This document shows, one piece after another, positions 6,265 to 12,083 of a stretch of DNA of 12,083 nt. The position numbers were made by a program, and so were the translations under genes. Under the pieces are notes generated by a model. It was not told the origin of the DNA, ran no database searches, and saw only the letters and a list, made by a program, of their open reading frames with translations. The stretch is from assembly GCA_002372875.1 (NCBI GenBank), contig DFJD01000069.1:1-12083 (forward strand), given 5' to 3'. The stretch is from Clostridiales bacterium UBA3680 (GTDB lineage Bacteria; Bacillota; Clostridia; Lachnospirales; CAG-274). Numbering within the stretch: position 1 is the stretch's first letter; every line of letters begins with the position of its first letter.

Positions 6265-7153
6265 TTTCGTCGTTTCCTTTTTCTGCTGTTTCTTGTTTGA
6301 TTTTCGGTGTTTTTTTGATGTGTGCTCCCACTATTTCAGAAACATCTGTCACAGTCATAAAGGAGGAGCCTTCATCTTCTTTTACTATTCTTTTAAGCTC
6401 GCTTAGTTCAAGTCTTGTTACCACACAATATAAAACGGATTTTTCGCCGCTTATAAGGCCTTTCCCTTGCATAAGTGTAACGGTTCTTCCGAGCTTTGAA
6501 TATATTTTGTCGGCAATTTCCACTCCGTTATCGGTTATTATCATTGCCGCTTTTCCTTGTTCAAGTCCGGTTTCAACCATATCTATAAGCTTTGAGGTTA
6601 TAAAATAAGTTAAAATGCTGTAAAGTGCTCTGTCTGGACCGAAAAGGAAGCCTGCGACCGTATATATGCAAAGGTTGAAAAACAGGATTATTTGACCTGT
6701 GGAAAACTGTGTTTTTTTGCTTATAAGCAGGGATACCGTATCTATTCCGTCAACGCAACCGCCGCATCTCATTACAAGACCTACGCCCGTGCCTAAAAGA
6801 ATGCCTCCGAAAACGGTTGCAAGCAGAGAGTCTTCGGTCACATATTTCCATCTTTCAAATATTTCCAAAAAAACGGAAAATATTATCATGGCATAGGTTG
6901 CTTTTAATGCAAAGGTCTTTCCCAGCATTTTAAGACCCAATATTAAAAACGGTATGTTGAACAGGGCTATAAGTAAACTGAGTTTAATGCCCGAAATAGT
7001 GCTTATAATAATGCTGATGCCCACAATTCCGCCATCAAGTATTTTCCTTGCCACAAGAAATTCTTCTATGGCAAAGGCGGCAATGGCAGAACCTATGGTT
7101 ACGCCGATAAAAGAGAGAATAAGAGCGGATAGATCAAATTTTTTTAATTCCAA
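6233..7153 (-). CDS. YitT/DUF2179 family membrane protein within the his operon
   Basis: Integral membrane protein of 306 residues. Hydrophobic segments lie at about 10-32, 42-54, 57-77, 82-100, 109-129, 153-172 and 176-193, with the family marks GGIVGIS (41-47) and MRCGGCVDGIDTVSLL (128-143). A soluble C-terminal DUF2179 domain follows at about 200-277 (MIITDNGVEIADKI, LGRTVTLMQGKG). A hydrophilic tail (280-306) has its end encoded by DNA shared with the start of hisF. The start is TTG at 7153, overlapping hisA by 10 nt with no good ribosome site, which implies translational coupling; no downstream ATG would keep the first helices. YitT proteins are common in Firmicutes and their substrate is unknown. 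The position inside the operon suggests co-expression with histidine synthesis, but a transport role is speculation. Confidence 0.92.
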   Translation of the reverse strand: MELKKFDLSALILSFIGVTIGSAIAAFAIEEFLVARKILDGGIVGISIIISTISGIKLSLLIALFNIPFLILGLKMLGKTFALKATYAMIIFSVFLEIFERWKYVTEDSLLATVFGGILLGTGVGLVMRCGGCVDGIDTVSLLISKKTQFSTGQIILFFNLCIYTVAGFLFGPDRALYSILTYFITSKLIDMVETGLEQGKAAMIITDNGVEIADKIYSKLGRTVTLMQGKGLISGEKSVLYCVVTRLELSELKRIVKEDEGSSFMTVTDVSEIVGAHIKKTPKIKQETAEKGNDENAHQEDNTLS

Positions 7154-7860
7154 TTTATTTTAAGAACCTCGTTTATATCAAGAGCTCCGTTATACAGTGC
7201 TTTTCCTATAATAACACCCGCACAGCCTATTCTTTTCACATTTTCAATGTCTGTCAGTGTACTTACACCACCTGAGGCAATTATATTCATACCTGTTTTT
7301 TCTATAAGTTCTTTGGTGGAGTCTAAGTTCGGACCACTCATCATACCGTCTTTTGAAATGTCGGTATAAATAATTGTGTTAATGCCTATTTCTTTCATTT
7401 TAAGGCAAAGAGAAACGCTCTCGGTATTGCTTACCTCTTCCCAGCCTGAAACTGCGACCATTCCGTTTTTTGCATCCACACCCACGGCTATTTTGTCGCC
7501 GTAGAGTTCTACGGCTTGCTTTACAAGCTCGGGGTTTTTGACAGCCGCAGTACCTATAATAACTCTGTCTGCACCCGAATTTATTCTTTCGGTCACATCA
7601 TTCAGACTTCTTACGCCTCCGCCCGTTTCTATCTTAACGGAAAAATTCGCCTTTATATCTTTTATGATTTCTGAAATAAAGCTTTTCCCGTATCTTGCAC
7701 CGTCAAGGTCGACTATGTGTATAAAATCGGCTCCGGCATCGACCCATTTTTTTGCCGCATCAACAGGAGAGTCGTTAAAAACCGTTACCTCATCAAAGCT
7801 TCCTTGGCAAAGCCTTACCGCCTTTGAATCTATAATATCTATCGCCGGATAAATCTGCAT
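7144..7860 (-). CDS. hisA: ProFAR isomerase (HisA)
   Basis: A TIM-barrel isomerase of 238 residues that converts ProFAR to PRFAR, step 4. The expected catalytic residues are present: Asp8 in YPAIDIIDSKAVRL, Asp129 in VGVDAKNG, and Thr166 in IIYTDISKDGMMSGPN. The phosphate sites ETGGGVRS (78-85) and ASGGVS (C-terminal half) mark it as a half-barrel duplication like HisF. The ribosome site GGAGG lies 9 nt before the ATG, and the start is one base after the hisH stop. Its last 10 nt overlap the TTG start of the YitT-family gene. Confidence 0.98.
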   Translation of the reverse strand: MQIYPAIDIIDSKAVRLCQGSFDEVTVFNDSPVDAAKKWVDAGADFIHIVDLDGARYGKSFISEIIKDIKANFSVKIETGGGVRSLNDVTERINSGADRVIIGTAAVKNPELVKQAVELYGDKIAVGVDAKNGMVAVSGWEEVSNTESVSLCLKMKEIGINTIIYTDISKDGMMSGPNLDSTKELIEKTGMNIIASGGVSTLTDIENVKRIGCAGVIIGKALYNGALDINEVLKINWN

Positions 7861-7861
7861 A

Positions 7862-8458
7862 TTATAAGCCTCCGAAATTCTTTAAGATCATAAGACCCGC
7901 ATCTCCGCTTTTTTCGGGGTGAAATTGGGTCGCAAAAATATTGTCCTTTTGAACGGCTATCTGTATTTCTTTTCCGTAGTTAACGGTTGCCGAAACAACA
8001 TCTTCCGTTGTTTCAAGATAGTATGAATGTACAAAATACATATAAGGATGTTCTCCCAGACCTTCAAAAAGAGGAGCTCTTTTTTTTATGTTCAGGTCAT
8101 TCCAGCCGATATGAGGTTTTTTTACATTATCGGGTAAAAGTTTTATTTCACCTTTTATAAGGTCAAGGCCTGCATGCTCACCATACTCATAGCTTTTTGT
8201 AAATATAAGTTGCATTCCGAGGCAAATGCCCAAAAAGGGCTTTCCCGATTTGACCGAAGAAATAATTTCTTTATCAAAGCCTTTATTTTTTAGTGTGTCT
8301 ATGGCGTCGGAAAAAGCTCCCACTCCGGGCAGTACGATCTTATCGGCTTTTTTTATTGTGTCGATGTCGCTTGTTACTTCAGCGTTGCTTCCGATAAATT
8401 CAAATGCCTTTTGTACGCTTCTTAAATTTCCGACTCCGTAATCTATAATTGCTATCAT
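7862..8458 (-). CDS. hisH: Imidazole glycerol phosphate synthase, glutaminase subunit (HisH)
   Basis: Class I glutamine amidotransferase of 198 residues that supplies ammonia to HisF. The triad is visible: Cys79 in LGICLGMQL, His180 and Glu182 in TQFHPEKSG. The oxyanion-strand motif PGVGAF (44-49) and YFVHSYY (141-147) are typical. The ATG overlaps the hisB stop as ATGA (4 nt), so translation is likely coupled; the ribosome site (AAGGG) is modest and rather far away. Confidence 0.98.
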   Translation of the reverse strand: MIAIIDYGVGNLRSVQKAFEFIGSNAEVTSDIDTIKKADKIVLPGVGAFSDAIDTLKNKGFDKEIISSVKSGKPFLGICLGMQLIFTKSYEYGEHAGLDLIKGEIKLLPDNVKKPHIGWNDLNIKKRAPLFEGLGEHPYMYFVHSYYLETTEDVVSATVNYGKEIQIAVQKDNIFATQFHPEKSGDAGLMILKNFGGL

Positions 8459-9045
8459 TCCAACATTCCCTTTGTGGACATTACTCCGTCAATTCTTTCG
8501 TCGATTTTTGTTGCCATATCAAGGGCTCTTCCGAAGGCTTTGAATATTCCCTCGGCAATGTGATGATTGTTTTTTCCGCTTAAAACTTTTATATGAATTG
8601 TCATTCCGGAATTTTCGGATACGGCTCTGAAAAATTCTTCCACACATTCAAGTTCAAACATGCCTAATACAGGCTGTGTGAATTGTGCGTCAAAGCCTAA
8701 ATAAGGCCTTCCCGATATATCGATTGCACAAAGTACGAGTGTTTCGTCCATAGGCACTACACAATGACCGTATCGTGTAATACCCGACTTGTCTCCAAGT
8801 GCTTTCGAAATACATTTACCAAGGGTTATGCCCACATCCTCAACGGTGTGATGACAGTCTACGTCAAGGTCACCGTCGGCACTTACCATCAAATCAAAAA
8901 AACCGTGTTTTGAAATATGTGTAAGCATGTGGTCAAAAAAACCTATGCCCGTTTCTATTTTGTTTATTCCTTTTCCATCAATATCTATCGAAAGGTCTAT
9001 TGAGGTTTCAAAGGTGTTTCTTTGAAGAGATGCTTTTCTGCTCAT
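8455..9045 (-). CDS. hisB: Imidazole glycerol phosphate dehydratase (HisB, monofunctional)
   Basis: Manganese-dependent dehydratase of 196 residues that makes imidazole acetol phosphate. The metal-binding repeats are present: FFDHMLTH (37-43 region), HHTVED with His65, His66 and Glu69, and NHHIAEG with His161, His162 and Glu165. It lacks the N-terminal HAD phosphatase of the enterobacterial bifunctional HisB, so a separate histidinol-phosphatase is needed and none is seen in this window. ATGA overlaps (4 nt) join it to hisD upstream and hisH downstream. Confidence 0.98.
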   Translation of the reverse strand: MSRKASLQRNTFETSIDLSIDIDGKGINKIETGIGFFDHMLTHISKHGFFDLMVSADGDLDVDCHHTVEDVGITLGKCISKALGDKSGITRYGHCVVPMDETLVLCAIDISGRPYLGFDAQFTQPVLGMFELECVEEFFRAVSENSGMTIHIKVLSGKNNHHIAEGIFKAFGRALDMATKIDERIDGVMSTKGMLE

Positions 9046-10343
9046 TTTTTTCCATCCTTTCTCACTTTTACGGAATTTGCGTGAGCTGTGAGACCTTCGG
9101 ATTCGGCAAAAAGTATTATATCATCTGCGAGATTTAAAAGAGCATCTTTGCTAAATGAGATAAGGCTTGATTTTTTTATGTAATCATCCACCGAAAGAGG
9201 GGAGAAAAATCTTGCCGTACCACCTGTGGGAAGCACATGGTTAGGTCCTGCCATATAGTCACCGAGGGGTTCGGGAGTATAGTGTCCCATAAATATTGCA
9301 CCTGCATTTTGTATCTTAGGTAACAAAGAGAAAGGCTCTTTTACACTAAGCTCCATATGTTCGGGAGCAATTTTGTTTGATATTTCTATGGCGGTATCTA
9401 TATCGTCTACGATTATTATCGTACCGTAGTTTTCTATTGATTTTTCTATTATTCCTTTTCTTTCAAGTTTTGCCGTCATATCCTCTATCTTTTCGGCAAC
9501 CTGTTTTGCAAGGCTCTCACTCACGGTTATAAGCACGGCACAAGCAAGCTCGTCATGCTCTGCCTGAGATAAAAGATCCGCTGCCACAAATTCGGGATTG
9601 GCACTTTCGTCGGCAAGCACCAGTATTTCACTCGGGCCTGCTACCGAGTCAATGTTTACATAACCGTATACGCTTCTTTTTGCAAGAGCGACAAATATAT
9701 TTCCGGGGCCGACTATCTTGTCAACCTTAGGTACAGATTGAGTACCGAAAGCAAGTGAGGCTATAGCCTGAGCGCCGCCTGCTTTGTATATTTTGTCCAC
9801 ACCTGCAATATCGGCGGCAACAATGGTGGTGGGATTTATTTTTCCTTCCTTAGAAGGAGGTGTGGTCATAATTATGTTTTCCACTCCGGCAACCTTCGCA
9901 GGAACAATATTCATAAGCACGCTTGAAGGATATGCCGCTTTTCCGCCGGGTACATACACACCAACCGTTTCAAGGGGGCGAATAAGTTGTCCGAGCATCT
10001 CACCGTTTTTGTTCGGCTCAAGCCAGCTGTTTATTTTCTGCTTTTGGTGAAAAGCTTCTATTCTTTTCGCTGCTTTTTTCAAAACATCCGTAAGCTCGGG
10101 AGAAACAAGACCGTAGGCTTCTTCTATCTCTTCTTTTGTAACAAGAAGATTATCCTTGTTTACATCAAAGCCGTCAAATTTTTTGGTGTAAGAAAACAAC
10201 GCCTCGTCACCGCGTTCTTTTATATCGGAAATTATGGCATCGACCTTTTTTTGAACATCACCGTATTCAAGCTGAGAACGAGAAAGAAACTTGTCGAGAA
10301 GTTTTTTTCCCTCCGTATCGCTGTATTTAATAATATTTATCAT
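9042..10343 (-). CDS. hisD: Histidinol dehydrogenase (HisD)
   Basis: Zinc enzyme of 433 residues that oxidises histidinol to histidine in two NAD-dependent steps. The long signature GPGNIFVALAKR...DSVAGPSEI (212-240) is complete. The zinc ligands are Gln260 and His263 in SQAEHDE, Asp362 in LGDYMAGPNH, and His421 in LTAHANS. The catalytic Glu328 and His329 lie in APEHMEL. A GGAGG ribosome site precedes the ATG, which overlaps the hisG stop by 4 nt. The length is usual for the family. Confidence 0.98.
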   Translation of the reverse strand: MINIIKYSDTEGKKLLDKFLSRSQLEYGDVQKKVDAIISDIKERGDEALFSYTKKFDGFDVNKDNLLVTKEEIEEAYGLVSPELTDVLKKAAKRIEAFHQKQKINSWLEPNKNGEMLGQLIRPLETVGVYVPGGKAAYPSSVLMNIVPAKVAGVENIIMTTPPSKEGKINPTTIVAADIAGVDKIYKAGGAQAIASLAFGTQSVPKVDKIVGPGNIFVALAKRSVYGYVNIDSVAGPSEILVLADESANPEFVAADLLSQAEHDELACAVLITVSESLAKQVAEKIEDMTAKLERKGIIEKSIENYGTIIIVDDIDTAIEISNKIAPEHMELSVKEPFSLLPKIQNAGAIFMGHYTPEPLGDYMAGPNHVLPTGGTARFFSPLSVDDYIKKSSLISFSKDALLNLADDIILFAESEGLTAHANSVKVRKDGKK

Positions 10344-10984
10344 TTCGCATCCTCCGTAAGTTTTTGAAGCCCGTTTATAATAGTGGCTATTCTTTCGTGC
10401 TCAAGCTTCATGCTTACTCTGTTTACGACCATTCTTGCCGAAATGGGACATATATCTTCAAGCACCTCAAGACCGTTTGCTTTAAGGGTGGAGCCTGTTT
10501 CCACAATGTCAACGATCACATCCGAAAGTCCCACTATGGGAGCAAGCTCCACAGAGCCGTGAAGCTTCACTATTTCTATTGTTTGATGCTTTTTGTTATA
10601 AAAGTATTCTTTTGCAATATTGGGGTATTTTGTTGCAACTCTCAAATCGTTATTTTTTTGAAGTTTTTCTTTTGCTTGGGCATAGCCGGCCACGGCAAAT
10701 TTACACTTGCCTGTGTTAAGATTTAAAACTTCGTATATATTTCTGCCTTCTTCAAGTATGGTATCTTTTCCCACGATACCAATGTCGGCTGCACCGTATT
10801 CAACATAGGTGGGAACATCGCTTGCTTTTGCAAGGAAAAATTTATATTTCAGCTCTTCGTTTGTAAATATGAGCTTACGTGATTTCTCCTTCATTTCCTC
10901 ACAAGTTATACCCATCTTTTCAAGCAGGTCCATGGTAATGTCCGCAAGTCTCCCCTTAGCAAGGGCAAATGTTATATATTCCAT
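10340..10984 (-). CDS. hisG: ATP phosphoribosyltransferase catalytic subunit, short form (HisG)
   Basis: Condenses ATP with PRPP, the committed and usually feedback-controlled step. At 214 residues it is the short form, lacking the C-terminal regulatory domain of long HisG, and therefore depends on HisZ. The N-terminal ALAKGRLAD and the PRPP-binding DVIVDIVETGSTLKANGL signature (155-172 region) are clear. A strong AAAGGAGGT ribosome site precedes the ATG, which overlaps the hisZ stop by one base (TAATG), fitting coupled production of the two subunits. It overlaps hisD by 4 nt. Confidence 0.98.
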   Translation of the reverse strand: MEYITFALAKGRLADITMDLLEKMGITCEEMKEKSRKLIFTNEELKYKFFLAKASDVPTYVEYGAADIGIVGKDTILEEGRNIYEVLNLNTGKCKFAVAGYAQAKEKLQKNNDLRVATKYPNIAKEYFYNKKHQTIEIVKLHGSVELAPIVGLSDVIVDIVETGSTLKANGLEVLEDICPISARMVVNRVSMKLEHERIATIINGLQKLTEDAK

Positions 10985-12083
10985 TACAGGACCTCCTTTA
11001 TTATTTCGGAAACATCCTTAACTGTTTTTGTCTCTCCGTTTTTGCTTATAACGATCTCATTTCCGGCATAAACCGCAAGAGTGCAATCCGAATGTCTTTT
11101 TAAAATTTCATCACATGATAAGCCGTCAAAAAGTGTGATTACGGTAATACCGGCATTTCTGAGTTCTTTTGCAAGGCTTGCTCTTTTTACGGAAATACTT
11201 CCGTCTATAACTACGTATTTTTTCTTTTCTATGCGGTTTTGTGAAACCGACATTATGTCGTTTATTTTAATGGCAAAACCAACTGCGGGGAGGTCCTCTC
11301 CGAAACTTGAAAGAAGCTTGTCATAACGTCCGCCGTCAATTACCGAAAAGCCTATTCCCTTTGCGTATCCTCTGAAACAAAGCCCGGTATAATAATCCAT
11401 GGTAGCTACCGTGCTAAGATCGCAGCAAATATATTCTCCGTAGCCGAGATCTTTCATAAATTTGTTTACCGCGCTTAGGTATGTGAGAGCATCGAGAGCC
11501 TTTTTCCCCGTTAATATCTTTGAGGTAGCCTCAAGCATTTCTTCATCACCTATAAGAAGGTGAAGTCTTTTTATCAGGGCCTTTGTGCTATCGTTACATT
11601 TAAGACTATCGGCTGTTTCCGAAACGGTAACATAGTCCTTTTTTTCCGTTGCGAAAATTATTTTTTGCTTTTGCTCTTCCGTTGCTCCCGCTTCGTCAAG
11701 AAGACCGGGCAAAAAGTCGGAATGTCCTATATCTATGCGAAAATTCTTTACACCCGAGTAAAGCATACTTTCAACGGCAAGTGTCAAAATCTCCACATCG
11801 GAATAAACGCTTCCCTCGCCTATAAGTTCTGCACCTGCTTGCGTGAATTGACTTTGCTTTCCTTGGTAGTTTTTGTTGCGTCTGAACATATCTTCAATGT
11901 AGCAAAAACGCAGGGGCATATCTTCCTTCGAGTAAGATGTTGCGGCAATTCTTGCAATTGCGGGCGTCATATCGGGACGTAATACCGTTAAGGAGCCGTC
12001 AGCATCTACAAATTTATACATATTTTTTTCCGATACGGAACCCGTGTTTTCAAAAACTTCGTAAAATTCCACCACCGGAGCTT
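10984..12083 (-). CDS. hisZ: ATP phosphoribosyltransferase regulatory subunit (HisZ), 5' end outside window
   Basis: A histidyl-tRNA-synthetase-like protein that activates short HisG and carries histidine feedback. The frame is open to the right edge, and residues before the first GTG codons (Ala-Pro-Val-Val-Glu-Phe-Tyr) match the family, so the true start lies outside; about 365 residues are visible and roughly 40 missing. Class II synthetase-like segments are seen: VLRPDMTPAIAR, CYIEDMFRRNKNYQGKQSQF with QAGAELIG, MDYYTGLCFRGY and DGGRYDKLL. Against true HisS: the VRGLDYY motif is replaced by VATMDYY, losing the conserved arginine, and the gene sits directly before a short hisG with a TAATG overlap. 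The last 75 residues form an additional alpha/beta segment resembling the HisS C-terminal domain. Confidence 0.94.
   Translation of the reverse strand, partial: APVVEFYEVFENTGSVSEKNMYKFVDADGSLTVLRPDMTPAIARIAATSYSKEDMPLRFCYIEDMFRRNKNYQGKQSQFTQAGAELIGEGSVYSDVEILTLAVESMLYSGVKNFRIDIGHSDFLPGLLDEAGATEEQKQKIIFATEKKDYVTVSETADSLKCNDSTKALIKRLHLLIGDEEMLEATSKILTGKKALDALTYLSAVNKFMKDLGYGEYICCDLSTVATMDYYTGLCFRGYAKGIGFSVIDGGRYDKLLSSFGEDLPAVGFAIKINDIMSVSQNRIEKKKYVVIDGSISVKRASLAKELRNAGITVITLFDGLSCDEILKRHSDCTLAVYAGNEIVISKNGETKTVKDVSEIIKEVL

Noticed and set aside
9987..10367. Plus-strand open frame of 126 codons
   Set aside because: Antisense to hisD and the end of hisG; composition is that of a shadow frame.
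11560..11982. Plus-strand open frame of 140 codons
   Set aside because: Antisense to hisZ, whose family motifs are clear; no recognisable protein.
10984..12083. Histidyl-tRNA synthetase (HisS) as an alternative to HisZ
   Set aside because: The RGLDYY arginine is absent and the gene is coupled to a short hisG, which needs HisZ.

Overview
The window looks like an AT-rich chromosome segment of a Clostridia-type Firmicute, probably an anaerobe. The grounds are strong GGAGG ribosome sites, occasional TTG starts, a short HisG paired with HisZ, monofunctional hisB, separate hisI and hisE, a short eukaryote/archaeal-like ProS, and a clostripain-family (C11) protease. No plasmid, phage, IS or CRISPR hallmark is visible. 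Most of it is core metabolism, so the less ordinary points concern architecture rather than a recognisable new system.

Layout, right to left on the minus strand: a nearly gapless histidine operon runs from 12083 down to 4806 in the order hisZ (5' end outside the window), hisG, hisD, hisB, hisH, hisA, a YitT/DUF2179 membrane protein, hisF, hisI, hisE. Most junctions overlap by 1-4 nt or are separated by only a few bases. The same run continues into a lipoprotein of unknown function (4172-4792) and a P1/DmpA-type peptidase (3231-4172) joined to it by a TAATG stop/start overlap. The peptidase reading frame ends inside a tRNA-Arg(CCG) gene (3169-3240), which is followed by proS (1661-3091).

At the left, a small plus-strand DUF1294 membrane-protein gene (1391-1682) converges on proS, overlaps its 3' end, and carries an apparent single-base frameshift in a run of eight T. 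It is divergent from a membrane-anchored clostripain-family protease (minus strand, 1316 to the window edge). The 74-bp divergent region has two face-to-face TATAAT boxes and a perfect 8-bp inverted repeat.

Functionally, HisZG starts the pathway, HisE and HisI process PR-ATP, HisA isomerises, HisFH forms the imidazole ring, HisB dehydrates, and HisD makes the final two oxidations. hisC and a histidinol-phosphate phosphatase are not in the window and must lie elsewhere. The YitT protein, lipoprotein and peptidase have no known histidine role; they are either passengers or unexplained partners.
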